Shown: piece after piece, positions 1 through 11,299 of the stretch
Position numbering within the stretch: the first letter of the stretch is position 1
How the letters are laid out: every line of letters begins with the position of its first letter
From: Agarophyton chilense
Taxonomy: Eukaryota > Rhodophyta > Florideophyceae > Gracilariales > Gracilariaceae
Length of the DNA stretch: 64,000 nt
Assembly (NCBI GenBank): GCA_030374765.1
Contig: JARGXX010000096.1
Coordinates: forward strand, 248,001-312,000
Direction of reading: 5' to 3'
Notes under the pieces: model-generated
What the model was told of the DNA's origin: nothing
The model's input: the letters and a program-made list of their open reading frames with translations, nothing else
The model's database searches: none
Program-made: the position numbers and the translations under genes

Positions 1-726
1 TGCTGACAGTTCCAACAGACCTTGAGTATCATGGGAACATCCTTGTGTTGCGGCTGGGCTCGTCTTGGGTTGTAAGGCCTAGTTTCAAATCCCGGGGGTT
101 TGAATGTTGAACGGCTGGTCGGTGGTCTGGCGTAACGTCCTTGTCCGGCAAAGTGAACTGAAGGATCATAATTCGGTGTTCCTTCAACTACGTTTGCAGT
201 AGAAAGAGATGGACGGAAGGCAATATCATCCGAAGACGCCCTTTGCGTCTTCTGCGCTGGTTGCGCACGGTTTTGTCCTGCCGTGAACTGGCGTTGGTTT
301 CTTTCAGCACTGAATAACTACAACATCAAGTCTCTGTATGATAGATGCTTAGCATTGACTTGTGATAAGATGTTTTGGGACCATGAAATGCCTTGGACTG
401 CGCTGCGAAGGAAATTGCGCTTGCGTCTGTCCGTTCTGTCTTCCTGGTGGGCCATTGGTGCAAGGCGATCAATTTATTTGACGAGGAGGTCCAAAGCTTC
501 ACGTTCAGAAACACTTGCTTTCACGAATTCCGTTAGATGGAGGTCCTCTAACTTTGCAGACATGTCTTCCCTGGTCGTCTCCGAAGCGTAACGAGACCTC
601 CTGCTGCATCTTCAATTCAAGATACAGAAGATTCAGATGCATTGGCTCAAGTTGGTGCTCCTTTGATGACCTCAGACAATCCATCGACGCCAGAAACAGC
701 CACCGAAACTCGTGGTGCACAACCAT
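1..726 (-). pseudogene. gag fragment of an LTR retroelement, running off the left edge (element K)
   Basis: The minus strand carries pieces of a gag-like frame that continue past position 1. The stretch nearest the edge is rich in Gln, Arg and Pro and ends in the residues CWNC, which look like the first half of a CCHC zinc knuckle of a nucleocapsid. A frame at about 505-726 upstream could be the capsid part, but I cannot assign it to a family. The piece is a fossil with at least two breaks. Copia or gypsy origin cannot be told apart because protease and polymerase are outside the window. Confidence 0.4.
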
Positions 727-830
727 TTCGCATCGCCATTACGAGCAATGGTCGATCACACCTCAATTCCACGGGAGTTTCGGAAATATCAAGCAGTCAG
801 TTTTGTCGAATAGTAGCTAGTCTGGATATG

Positions 831-2300
831 ATATGATTCAATCTTCCAACTGCAATTGCACTAAAAGATTGTATAAGTTTAAGTATTGCATATTATATGT
901 GCCATCAAAAAATTTCGTGAGCTTTTGCTGTATGACTGCTTTTTATTTGTCGGCTTTTGTCGAACAACGCAAGTTTGTTCTTTTTTTTCAAAAGGTAGCA
1001 AAGTCTTGTCTTTTTGTATGATTGATGAAAACGAAAATACATCCCCAATATAAACGGGATGGCCAATGGAGTAGACAAGGTGACCACTGCTGGCTTAACT
1101 GAACTCAAAACGATCAAAAACGTTTTTTCAAACTTCTGAAGAATGTCAGTTAGCCAATTTATATCCTTTAAACAACAATTTTGTGAAAGTAAGAGCTACA
1201 TAAATGTGCATATCTCCTCGCTTGTATCAAGAACTAAAATATGTTTTACTAATAATGAATGTTTTACGTTTGTCACATGTGTGAAAAGAGGTGCGGAGTA
1301 AACAAGTAAATACATGAGAAAGCAGAGAACATCTTTATGTTTGAATCAAATAATATCAGACCACAGATAATTGTAATGGTCAAACGTTTTTCTCGGAACT
1401 CGACTTTGCGAGAGAAAAAAAGATAAATTATGACGGCTTGAATTGAAAAATCAAAAGAATCGTATGAAATTATTTAATGGAAAACAAACCTTAATCTATG
1501 GAGACAATCAAAGAACCTCATTGGCGTCTAACTCGAAAACACCATGAGCTTGCACTCAGGTTCTTCCAGCACTGCTGGAAGCGGCCACAAAACTATTAGA
1601 AACAATTCTTTGAACAAGATGGAAGGAGAACAAGTGAGAACGAAGTTTCAGATTCTGGTAGACGTCGCTCGTTGTGCAGAGTCGATAGAAATCTTGGAAG
1701 GACAGACGTTGAAGACCTACTGAACACTTCACTGGAGTATTCGCCAGGCAAAGCTACAAGTGGACCTGGCTAATTATTTCGACAACAAGGAGGTCTTCAT
1801 GCGAACGAACCTTTTTCGAACGAGATACTAAGCAGGGTCAGATTGGCGCAGAACCTGTTTATTTCTTTACTTGGAGCTCCAGCGGAAGGTCAGGTACCCG
1901 AATGCACAACTACACAACAGGCTGCTAAATCAGGGCCTCAGCTCCAAAACTTTTCTTCTGGACCAGGCCCAGTCGGCCCGGGAACCAGACTTCCAAAACC
2001 TTTTCAACACATTAAAAGAAGTTCCAGAAATGGGGAGACTAGCGGACCGATAATGCGTCTCCGCCGGGGTGAGCAGCCGGTCCACATCAATATCTCTGAT
2101 GACAAACTTACGCTTGCATTTTCTGCCAGCAGTGCACCTTGTTCTACGGCTCCGAGTGGTTAATGTAGCATGCTGTGGGCGCCATCTTTGGACGTGACGC
2201 TTTGGGTTACAGAAGACTTCGGCGAATATAAGCCTTTTCCGTTACTGAATGGCCCAGATAGATGAAATGAGATATTAATATTTCGATGTAAACTTTTTCT
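831..2300. other. AT-rich stretch with no recognisable gene
   Basis: Nothing here resembles a known family. The first 650 bases are AT-rich with poly-T runs. A plus-strand open frame at 1843-2163 (106 codons) has no ATG start and a Pro/Gly/Ser-rich product that I do not recognise. A perfect small hairpin, ttccagca-c-tgctggaa, lies near 1561-1577. The stretch could be leader or LTR sequence of the gag fragment to its left. Confidence 0.3.
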
Positions 2301-2305
2301 TCTAA

Positions 2306-2444
2306 ATCTTCTTAAACTTCTTAAACTTCTTAAACTTCTTAAACTTCTTAAACTTCTTAAACTTCTTAAACTTCTTAAACTTCTTAAACTTCTTAAACTT
2401 CTTAAACTTCTTAAACTTCTTAAACTTCTTAAACTTCTTAAACC
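2306..2444. repeat. Minisatellite, 9-bp unit aaacttctt, about 15 copies
   Basis: The unit aaacttctt repeats about 15 times with almost no variation over some 138 bases. On the minus strand it would read as Lys-Phe-Lys-like repeats, but no open frame with a start covers it. The near-perfect copies point to recent slippage or to a polymorphic locus. Confidence 0.95.
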
Positions 2445-2449
2445 AACGC

Positions 2450-3253
2450 AACCAAATACTTATGTCAATTTTCACTAGGGGTCAGACACCCTGGCTTCAG
2501 GTCAGACACTCCGGATGTGTAACGCTTCCTTCAGCCTTCCCACTTCTGAGTTAAACCGGAGCAGGCGTGTACAATCCCAACAAGGCTTTTCTAGGAGAGT
2601 TAATAACAAAAAGATATTTTTTCACTGTATACCCGAAGCTGGCCTTTTGCGGGAAAGCTTACGTGGCACCAGTTGTGGCAGCTTCCCGTTCAGTATTATA
2701 TCCCAGATTGCCACCAAGTCTTTACGACCGTCACACGCTTGTTACTCTGTTGGGGCTTTCTAGAAAGACCCAGTACCGTTGGTATACACAGACCGTCTCC
2801 CGTTCACGCCGAGGGCGCTTCAATCGGTGCAGTGGACTGACAGGGAGTGCTCCTTTCAGCGGCAGTCGCCTCACTGGACCCCAGGTGGCAAACGCCTCCC
2901 CTTTTGATAAAGTTGAAGGGATCGAAGCCAAAGGAAAAAAATGTTTTAGGGTGTCGATTCTTAGATGAAATCGTCCGAGAAAGAACTCGGAGACATCAGA
3001 GCCCTTTTTATAGAGATCTAGAAACATCAAAACGGAGCTGAAACGCATTACTACTCGGTAGTTTCTACTATGTGCTGCTAGGTTACTCTAATCGCTGCTA
3101 GCAGCGTTTAAAGCAGCACACTAACCAATAGACCTAAAACAACTATATTAATTTTCCTAATGCGCCATAATGCTTTTCGACGCCAGCGGTGAAATACAGA
3201 GTGAAGATCCTGCTGGCACTCCATAAACGTTTGTTCCAGCGATGCTGGGACAC
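2450..3253 (-). other. Possible LTR or promoter region with a TATA-like box
   Basis: No coding family is recognisable. On the minus strand the sequence begins with TGTCCCAGC at 3253 and carries a strong TATA-like box (CTATAAAAAGGGC) near 3001-3014, the spacing one would expect in an LTR promoter. No second copy of this sequence was found in the window, so an LTR identity is only a guess. A small palindrome ccagcgatgctgg lies at 3237-3249, next to the start of element A. Confidence 0.25.
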
Positions 3254-3714
3254 TGTTTGTATTACGAGACCCACACACGCCAGCGCATTTCCACAACTTC
3301 TATCGTAGCATTCCCATGCTACACTAGCAATTCGATCGCTAGCAAAGCATTAAAATCGTTCGACCAATCACGGACCCCCTCACCAGCCTACGTTCTCCGA
3401 AAGGACCTTTGTGCTACCGCAGGCAGACGTCCTCCGATTGGAACTCTGTGTCTCCAAGGAAACCTCCCTGGCACCTGCACCTCTTGGCTACTGATTGCTG
3501 ATGAGTATCAGAGCTAGACATGCGTAAAGGTCTGCAAAAACAGCCGAACGACTTTCTGCGACTACCAGCTCCTAATAGAGGGGGGAGGAGGGTGAGAGCG
3601 AGTAAGAGAAGTTCGCAAGAAGAGGAATTCGACCATCGCGTGCTTGCAGTCGCCCTGTAAGTACATCTGCAAGCGAAGCATCGATCAGTGAGCTGTGTGC
3701 CCGTTGTTGGCCAC
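3254..3714 (+). repeat. Element A, 5' LTR (start approximate)
   Basis: The stretch matches, with many substitutions, two separate pieces further right: 18523-18716 and 59685-59928. Shared landmarks are the block around acgccagcgcattt, the block cgttctccgaa, and the end block with gcatcga followed by ggccaca. The end is set by where similarity stops (ggccaca). The start is uncertain because the first bases do not align well. Confidence 0.65.
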
Positions 3715-3834
3715 AGAATTTTTATAGGGTTCACTCCGCGGATGAAAACGCGCCAAACGCGGCGCAATAGCTCCCCGCTTCGCCCTCCAGTATCATTTGA
3801 TTCAAGCCGTCGTCGTGCAACGGATCAAGCATAA

Positions 3835-4030
3835 ATGGCGCACTCCGAAACCTCAAGCAACGCGCAGTCATTGTCGACTGGCGCTATTTCCGTGTTCGCT
3901 TCGATTGCTGCGCCAGTGCTGCACAGCGTTGATCCAATTCAAGTGGGTCCTTTTCTAAAGGAACGTGAGCGGTACGAGCTTGAAATTATTTCGAAACAAG
4001 TTGACGTACTGTCGCTCGGAGTATTACCGT
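3835..4030 (+). pseudogene. Element A gag, N-terminal part
   Basis: An ATG-started frame encodes a gag-like N-terminus with the feature block KERERYELEIISKQVDVLSL, in the style of capsid proteins of chromodomain gypsy elements. Reading stops at the 5-bp target duplication accgt, where the copia element L begins, and related sequence resumes directly after that element. As a fossil gag it would have formed the capsid of element A. Confidence 0.6.
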
Positions 4031-4696
4031 TGTTAGATCATTTGAGTTCAGCGTCATGATGTATCTACTACGTGGAAGAATTTCGGCACAAGCCGGAAGA
4101 TCACCGTCTTCAGGTCGCTTTATTCTCGTCTATATCTTTCCTTTCTTCCTCTGTTTTTTCTCTCGTCCCTCGTTCTTTCTCTCCTTTTATACTCATGATC
4201 TGTCCTCTCTATTACGCTTGTCCCTTCGATCCCTATTCTATGCATTCGACTTCCGTCGTATTGTTGCAAGCTTCTAATGCTAATAACGCCTACAGTCCTG
4301 TTGCATTGTTCTAATGCTATCGCCGCCCACACGTCCTTATCTCCATCTGACCTGCTGCCCTCCGCGTCCAATCTCTCGTTGTGTGGCCCCTCCCCTCCCG
4401 GGCGTTCCTTCATCAGTGAGCATTCTGCTCTCGTACTCTTGCACTAAACCTCAATCGTCTTGCCGCTCGTCCGCGGACTACTTCGCCGTGCTCGTTTCTG
4501 TAGTTGCATTCCCTCGTTAGGCAGTCCCCTCTCTTTTTTGCCCCTTGCTCTTCCGTGCTCCGTTTTGCACTCAGTATAGTATTCGATTGTAACCTTTTCC
4601 TTGCAGCTGCATTAGCTCTTGTCAATGTGTCATATACGATGACATCGTGGCGCAATTGTTACAAGTCCCTTTCCATGCAGATTCAAACATGTCAAA
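4031..4696 (-). repeat. Element L, 3' LTR
   Basis: This 666-base copy is nearly identical to 9466-10131 (about five substitutions, no length change). It lies at the downstream end because the element reads leftwards. A purine-rich tract, ctggagggtatt on the minus strand, stands just before it and would be the polypurine tract. The outer base pairs with the target duplication accgt. Confidence 0.95.
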
Positions 4697-4803
4697 TACC
4701 CTCCAGTCGCCGTAATAGGGCCGAAGAACTATTGGGGTGACTCATGTAGCTTCGGTAACGATAGCCACAAGAACATTCAGAGTGTTTAACCATTTACAAC
4801 GTT

Positions 4804-5196
4804 CTATGCCCAAGTTTCGCTATCGAGCTCATAGCCAGAAGAAATGTCTATGCAGAGAATACCTGTTGTTGCGACACGATTAAGTAGGCGATGCATCCGA
4901 AGGTCGCGCTTGGTTAGTGCGTCCGCGAGGTTGATCTTACCGGGTATCCATCGGAGGACATCCAAATCGCGGGCTTCAAACGAATGACGGATACGCTTCA
5001 CATTCTGCCTGAGCCTATACTCCTTACCTTCGTGTAAGGTAGTGATTGTGTCGTAGAGTCCCCGCGAGTCCACGTGCAACGCGTGCTTGATGCCACAGTC
5101 GCTGTCGAAAGATCGGAGTGAGCTTCGCAAGTGAAAGCCTCGATCGTCTGAATCCGCGCATGCTATGATCTCCGCGCCGTAGGAGCTGTGGCTCAC
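4804..5196 (-). pseudogene. Element L RNase H domain
   Basis: The frame starts with the block YGAEIIACADS and continues to GKINLADALTKRDL, the usual end of a copia RNase H, which removes the RNA strand after first-strand synthesis. It follows the reverse transcriptase frame at 5218-6933 directly and belongs to the same polyprotein. The last 40 residues have no family counterpart that I recognise. Confidence 0.85.
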
Positions 5197-5217
5197 CCGG
5201 CGCTGTTTGTTGCTCGT

Positions 5218-6933
5218 TCAATCAATGAGGTGGTATAGTTGCTTCTCGGAGTCGGAGTTAACCAGAATGCCTGTGAGGATACCAGTCTGTCCGTAGCATT
5301 GATGGGCCCCAATGTTAAAGGCCGCATCTGAGAACGTACACACTTCGGCGGAGATGATCGGGCCGCTGGTTGCTCGGTACAGGATGGACGGCGTCAATGC
5401 TCCAAGCTCCTTCAGAATATCATTGGCTTCACGGGGGTGGCAGACCTTCAAGCAGGCTAATTTCTGTTGTATGGCGGAAGCAGCATACGTAGCTTGCGGG
5501 AGCACTCGACTTCCAACCCATAACAGTGCACCAGCAAGGCCTTTGTACAAGGTGATCTCTTCCGGAGTGGCCTTCTCGTTATCCGCCTTACGGCGTGTCC
5601 GGGTCAGAGGAAGCGGAGCGATTGAATCCATGTATGACTGCATATTGATGAGGACATCGCCATTCCTTGTCTGGGTGATGCTGCAGCCGTTGAACTCGAG
5701 TCCGGTATCTAGTAGGACCTTACTGATTCGAAATCGGGTACGAAGACGCTCAGAGAATTCTCGCATATGCTCCACTTTGCCACTCATAAGCAGGTCGTCT
5801 GTTACCTTAGCTACCAATAGTGTGGTCTTCCTGTTGGAATCCCGCAGCCTATATAACTGACTAATCCCGAAAATTCGTTCAATCCCAGCGTCGCGAAGTA
5901 ACCAGGTCTCAAAGGTCTTCTGCCATTGCCTGCCAGCTTCCACAATCCCGTATGGCAACTTAGTCAGCTTCCATAGAGTTCTACGACTGCCGCTCCATTC
6001 TTTAGGGGGTCTCACGTAGATATCACGGCGGATAGGGCCACTCTGCAGGTAGGCTCCTTTGACATCCGCATGTCCTAACCTGAAACCCAAGAACGTGGTC
6101 AGACATAACAGCAGACGAATCACCGCGAACTGCGCCGTTGAGGAATCTTTCCTAATATTGTCCTTCTCGTCGTCTCGATTTCCATGCGGCACAATCCTCC
6201 CTTTCATCCGGCGATCACCGCCTACCTCTTGCTTCATCTTATATATGACATGCGACGTGATTACGTTCGCGTCTGGGGGACCATCGCCCTCCTCAACCTC
6301 GACATATGCCTCGCTCCAGTTGGAGTCGTGCTCTTCCTTGAACGCTTCGTCCAAGATATATGGCGGAGCATATTCCAGCTTCGACCGCGAGAGCTGGCTG
6401 TTCCCCATTTGCTCATGGATCTTTGCAAGGACCTGTTGCGTACTCGACTTGAGCTTCGTGAGTGGCACCTCGTCACGTGTGATGCTGACATTCCCAATAT
6501 CCTTAAGCGGATTTCCTAGGCCATTTGAGGCCATCAGTGTAGGATGGAACCGAGGCACATGCGGTTCCGTGACGTCGGGGGGGATACTATCTGTCTCGGG
6601 AGCTGTTGCTGTTGTTCGCGGAGGCGGAGTGTCCGGGATTGCCGTAGAAGTATGGTCGACTGAGACAATTCTGTCACTGCTGTCGGGCGTAGCGCCTGAA
6701 GCTAAGGCTGACTGACTCGGCGGTGGAAGCTGTTGATACTCGGCGGTGGAAGCTGTTGATACTCGGCGGTTGTCGCTTCCTCTTCCATGGAGCGGGACAT
6801 TAAATCGTCCGTCAACGGCCCTCGTGGGGCGATTCTGATGTCCTCGTAGGCCACATTCATAGGCCGACCCCGAGATGACCTCCTGCATAACACGCCATGC
6901 CGACTGGCCTCGACCACAGCAGCCCTGACCCAT
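5218..6933 (-). pseudogene. Element L reverse transcriptase
   Basis: A 571-codon frame with a disordered Ser/Thr/Pro-rich first part and a copia reverse transcriptase in its second half. Landmarks are KGRIVPHGNRDDEK at about residue 245, HADVKGAYLQSGPI, YVRPPKEW, and VTDDLLMSG, which takes the place of the usual YVDDLL motif. The end carries the connection toward RNase H (AEVCTFSDAAFNIG). This enzyme copies element RNA into DNA inside the virus-like particle. The GNRDxEK and AYLQSGPI wording is unlike plant or yeast copia and suggests one of the lineages seen in marine invertebrates and algae, but I cannot confirm this. Confidence 0.9.
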
Positions 6934-8195
6934 CCCTTCTTAACAATATTGGAACTGGTATTATAGAAGACATACACGGGTGTTCCTGGATTCAACAAGT
7001 TGTCGGGGATAGTACGGGGGTCCCTGGATCTCAGCAACTTCTGTACGGCCCGTGTGGCCGTGGCTTCACAATGCGCATCAAGAAGGGACTGGGAGACATG
7101 CGAAGCAGGTAGCCCTAGTATTGAAGGCGAGTATCCCCGCGCAAGTTGGAACGAGCTCATGATATTGGAACCGGAGAAGAGGTTGGTCAGGAACGAGGAT
7201 CGAGCGATTACGACGTGTACCGGTACCGACGGTAGTTCCTTCACCATGCGATCATACACGGCTCGAAATACCCCATTGTTCCTCTCAACAAACCCGGTCT
7301 TGTGATGCCTCCGGGACGGACGAGGATTCATGCGGATTCCATGGAGCTCAAGCAACTTCCGTATCTTGGGCACTTGGAATTCGGGGTCCGAACTAAAACT
7401 TTCGGGTGCCCCATGCACGTTAATCCAGTGTACGTCGATAAGGCTAGCCATTACATCGGCTCTCCTGTTAGATGCCACTACCCGTTCTCCATACCTTGTA
7501 CCAGTGTCAACCATATTCAGGACTACCACCTTGCTTCCGTTGAAGTCTACCCTCATGAAATCTGCCTGGAGCTCCACATTGAACTCTTGATTAATGCGCG
7601 ATAGTGAAATCTTTTTGACATTCCGCGGTCGCCCTTCCGATGAGCAGATATCACAGGCGGTATGAACTGCGTCGAACGCGTTTTCAAGAGAGGGAGTGAG
7701 CAACCTGGCAGTCCGATATAGAGCCTTCATCTCCTCGGATGGCGCATGTGTAAACCTGTGAATTTTCTTGGCTAGGGATAAGTCTGCCCGTCCATGCGTA
7801 TTCGCGAGCAAGCTCTGTGATGTTGACCTTGGGTGAGGAGCGAACTCTAGTCTGAGGCGAGGGTCCCAGTCTGATTCGGTCAGGTAGGTGATTAATCTCC
7901 TGGGCTTGGTGTCCATCGGCCTCCGAAACACTATGCATGGAGGGGAGCTGAGGTTGAGGGTGTTCGCGTACCTCGTCACATCCAGCCCGAGGATCAGGGG
8001 AGATGAACCGTCTACGAGATCAAATGTAAACGACGTGGGAAACCCTGAGGTGTCAGCTATGGTGACAGTCCAGGAAGCGGTGATCTTCTTCGCATCTGCA
8101 CATTGAATGCCCCATCCGTGAAAGTAAACCTTCTGCGGTGGCTTGAGATTGAGCTGGATTCCAAGCGCATCGCACAACCGCATCGCATTTAGCAC
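6702..8195 (-). pseudogene. Element L protease and integrase
   Basis: A 497-codon frame. The first 100 residues include LILGLDVTRYANTL, typical of the C-terminal part of a retropepsin-like protease. Then comes an integrase: a degenerate HHCC region around residues 160-200 with CDIC, a core with LQADFMRVDF and NMVDTGTRYGE, and HHKTGFVERNNG near residue 300, the counterpart of the KGxVERxN block. The integrase inserts the DNA copy into the genome. The frame overlaps the reverse transcriptase frame by about 230 bases. Confidence 0.85.
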
Positions 8196-8263
8196 GCCCC
8201 CTGTCGACGTCGGGGCACCCTCGTCGAGTATTGGGTTAGGATCTGCGGGGGCTGATGCAGATC

Positions 8264-9465
8264 CTATTGACGAAAAAAAGAACGATTTTGAGGCGCAATA
8301 TCCGCTGGTGTACTTTCTCGCATAGGGGGAACTCTGGCGTCGGAAGATCCCCCAGGAGTGTCGTAGCGCGGGAATTTCTTCTTTCGGTAGTCGAATCGAG
8401 AAGGTTCATGCGTCTTCACGAGAGCATTTCTGGTAGACTTCTGTAGGATCACTTGCGTACAACTGGGCCGGTCACGCCACCAATGTCCGCGCTGGCCGCA
8501 AGCTCGGCACGTCGTGACGGCCTTCCTCTCGGCGAATCTGGTTCTATCCTTTAATCCGCCCGGCGACTTCTCCTGGACGCCGAGCATCGTCGTAACCGTC
8601 GGGATGAATGGAGTCTTCGTTGTCGGAGTTGTACTGACTGTTATTTCGCTTATTGCTCGGACGGCCGCATCAAGAGTGATATGAATTTGGTTTTCCCGTT
8701 GTTTCAGCATGAAGTCATCGTTGTATATGGCCTTCAGGATTGTTTCCCCTGATGACAGATGAGCCTTAACTTCTTCGATGTTCATGCTCGGCGTGTCAAT
8801 ACCTTGACGAATGGCTCTCATATCCTCGTCGAGTTTGCGAAGCCTGAACTGCGACACGGGTATCTTCTCCCTGAGACCGCTCAATGGTCGCTCGGTGGTA
8901 TCGTTCACCAACTGTAGGACGATATGATTCGTAGTGGCCTCAGGGAGGCGTGCGTTCTCGATTAACAGCATGGAAAATAACTGTCCGTCTTGAGTAGAGT
9001 GTCCGGCGTTGCTGTGAGTAAGGTAAAGACTTGCCAGTCCTTTAAATCTGCGTGCGTACTCAATGGCGTCTCTGTAGCAGCTCTGGTGCATTGGTGGATA
9101 TTCTTCATCATCATCACTAGCCTCTTCACATTCTCGGTGGGGGTGTCCTCCGCCACGATGTTGAGCATCTTCTCGATCATCTTGCTCGAGGCTTCGTCAT
9201 CTTCACTACGGTCCAAGGACAAGAATCCTTCCAAGATAGCATGGTCGAGTAGCTGTTTAGCTGAGTCGTCTACCGCGAGATATAGAGTGTCTCCAAGCGC
9301 GCTCCAGGTAGCGCGAGCATATTTGCAACCTCCGTCGGACATACGTTTGACGATGCGCACCCAGTGGCGCACCTCGTTTCGCCATTTGAACTTCACTGTG
9401 GTCGAATCGAACGGGGGTGGGTCAGTTGGTTTCCGCGGAGATACAGTCATGGCTGGGCCCATAAC
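8264..9465 (-). pseudogene. Element L gag with zinc knuckle
   Basis: Two overlapping frames (8962-9492 and 8264-9091) carry a capsid-like protein and, near the end, the nucleocapsid knuckle CRACGQRGHWWRDRPSC followed by a basic tail. The first in-frame ATG lies inside the LTR, and another (MGPAMTV) starts right after it; I take the second as the more likely start. The gag would build the particle and package the element RNA. Confidence 0.8.
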
Positions 9466-10131
9466 TGTTAGATCAATTGAGTTCAGCTTCATGATGTATC
9501 TACTACGTGGAAGAGTTTCGGCACAAGCCGGAAGATCACCGTCTTCAGGTCGCTTTATTCTCGTCTATATCTTTCCTTTCTTCCTCTGTTTTTTCTCTCG
9601 TCCCTCGTTCTTTCTCTCCTTTTATACTCATGATCTGTCCTCTCTATTACGCTTGTCCCTTCGATCCCTATTCTATGCATTCGACTTCCGTCGTATTGTT
9701 GCAAGCTTCTAATGCTAATAACGCCTACAGTCCTGTTGCATTGTTCTAATGCTATCGCCGCCCACACGTCCTTATCTCCATCTGACCTGCTGCCCTCCGC
9801 GTCCAATCTCTCGTTGTGTGGCCCCTCCCCTCCCGGGCGTTCCTTCATCAGTGAGCATTCTGCTCTCGTACTCTTGCACTAAACCTCAATCGTCTTGCCG
9901 CTCGTCCGCGGACTACTTCGCCGTGCTCGTTTCTGTAGTTGCATTCCCTCGTTAGGCAGTCCCCTCTCTTTTTTGCCCCTTGCTCTTCCGTGCTCCGTTT
10001 TGCACTCAGTATAGTATTCGATTGTAACCTTTTCCTTGCAGCTGCATTAGCTCTTGTCAATGTGTCATATACGATGACATCGCGGCGCAATTGTTACAAG
10101 TCCCTTTCCATGCAGATTCAAACATGTCACA
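9466..10131 (-). repeat. Element L, 5' LTR
   Basis: The copy at the upstream end of the element, 666 bases, starting TGTGACATG and ending CTAACA on the minus strand. It is followed on the right by the target duplication accgt and then by the continuation of the element A gag. The boundary was fixed by extending the match between the two LTRs until the duplication appeared. Confidence 0.95.
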
Positions 10132-10475
10132 ACCGTACACTGCGAGCATCGATCGATCTCTACTGCAAAGTCTCTTCTACATCGGAAAGTTTGACAGAAT
10201 CGCCCCTGATGCAGCCTTCGCTTCCGATCTGACAAGCGAAAACATTAAGTGTTTCGTCGAGTCGCTTGTATCTCGCGTCGAATCGTTGATCACCGACCCG
10301 ACGATCATAGAGAAGGCCTAAGAACGATTCTCTATGCCGACTCATATTGCTGATGCAGAAGCCCGCATCACGCACTACTGTTCCGACTTCTTTGATTGCC
10401 TCGAGAGCGTTGGTTGCGCTGATTGTCGAGTGAAGAACCTGAAAAAGGCCGTCGATATTATTTTGCCTGAACCTT
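10132..10475 (+). pseudogene. Element A gag, continuation after the L insertion
   Basis: Directly after the target duplication the plus strand carries gag-like sequence again (YTASIDRSLLQSLFYIGKF and downstream helices with CLESVGCADC). It fits the frame that broke off at 4030 and ends near 10475, where sequence of the minus-strand gypsy element B begins. It belongs to the capsid region of element A. Confidence 0.65.
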
Positions 10476-11290
10476 ACTAGAAAGCGCTTGGGAACTCCCT
10501 ATATGTTCGGGTTGAACCTGCGTAGTCTGTTCGGACAGCTGAGGGCTTTTTTGTGCCATTGTAGCGTCGTTCTTGGCTTCTGACTGCACAGTCGTCAATT
10601 CTACGGTTATCTGTTTTTCTTCACGTTTCTTGTTCTGTCTGTCCTTTTTAGGGTCCTGAGCCAAACTGGGCTTCTTCACCCAGGGTTCGGCCGGAGGTGC
10701 ATCCACAACTAATGGAGGTTTAGCTTCATCTTCGCATTCTTCTCTTGGTCGGCTGCAAAGCGCGATCGCTCAGCGAGTGGCGTTCTACTTGACGGTTCAA
10801 CTTGAACGGGTGATGGCGTGTGTGCAGCCGCTTCTGGACCGGATCCAATTGAACCAAATTTGAAAATATATTTCCTTTCCTCAGGTACTGTGGTCGTACC
10901 AGAGTGCTGGCTCTTGCCACGGGACTATTTCAGACTTTTTGGAGAATTGCCGTGTGATGCCACTGTACTGCTGCGCAGCGAGAGATCATGAGCCCTGTCA
11001 GCGCCGTGTGCCACGGGAGGCGGATCGTATGATTCGACGGGTAGCTCTCGTTACTTCTAATAAACAGCGCTTTCTTTCTCAGTTTCCTGGAGTTCCGGGT
11101 TGTTTGGTGCGGTTTCAACACGATCGCGCAAAAAACGTTCAACGTCCACTCCTGTCTTCAGGACTACCGTGTCATCGGTGAGCTTCATTTACTTCATAAG
11201 TCCGGATGCTACCGGTAGCAATTTGTGACGTGGTCTATCCTGCTGTTCAAGTCGTTCCAAGTGAACAAACTCGTATCCTCCTACTCTGAG
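10476..11290 (-). pseudogene. Element B, region downstream of integrase
   Basis: After the integrase the minus strand holds a Lys/Glu/Gln-rich, low-complexity frame (10458-10706) and short frames without recognisable domains. In element D the comparable place is a variable linker before a chromodomain. Here the sequence ends at the junction with element A before such a domain is reached. Confidence 0.45.
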
Positions 11291-11299
11291 ATCTGACAA

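Larger units (their letters stand above)
4031..10131 (-). mobile_element. Element L: young, nearly whole Ty1/copia retrotransposon
   Basis: L reads on the minus strand and is bounded by two LTRs of equal length (666 bases, TG...CA) that differ at about five positions, and by a perfect 5-bp target duplication, accgt, at 4026-4030 and 10132-10136. The internal part holds, in copia order, gag with a zinc knuckle, protease plus integrase, reverse transcriptase, and RNase H. It sits in the gag of element A. The coding part appears in five overlapping frames, so about four breaks, of which one or two might be the family's normal frameshift or read-through. By LTR identity it is by far the youngest retroelement of the window. 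Confidence 0.95.

Noticed and set aside
4031-4056. About 26 bases left of the apparent copia LTR resembled the first internal bases of the same element, as if internal sequence lay outside the LTR.
   Set aside because: Moving the LTR border outward to tgttagatca on both copies makes two 666-base LTRs and reveals the target duplication accgt. The 26 bases are part of the LTR.
5312-6715. Plus-strand open frames (5312-5860, 6059-6715) opposite the copia polymerase.
   Set aside because: They are mirror frames of the conserved polymerase on the other strand and have no motif of their own.
8990-9712. 240-codon plus-strand frame.
   Set aside because: It crosses from gag antisense into the LTR of element L; its second half is the antisense of LTR sequence that occurs twice.
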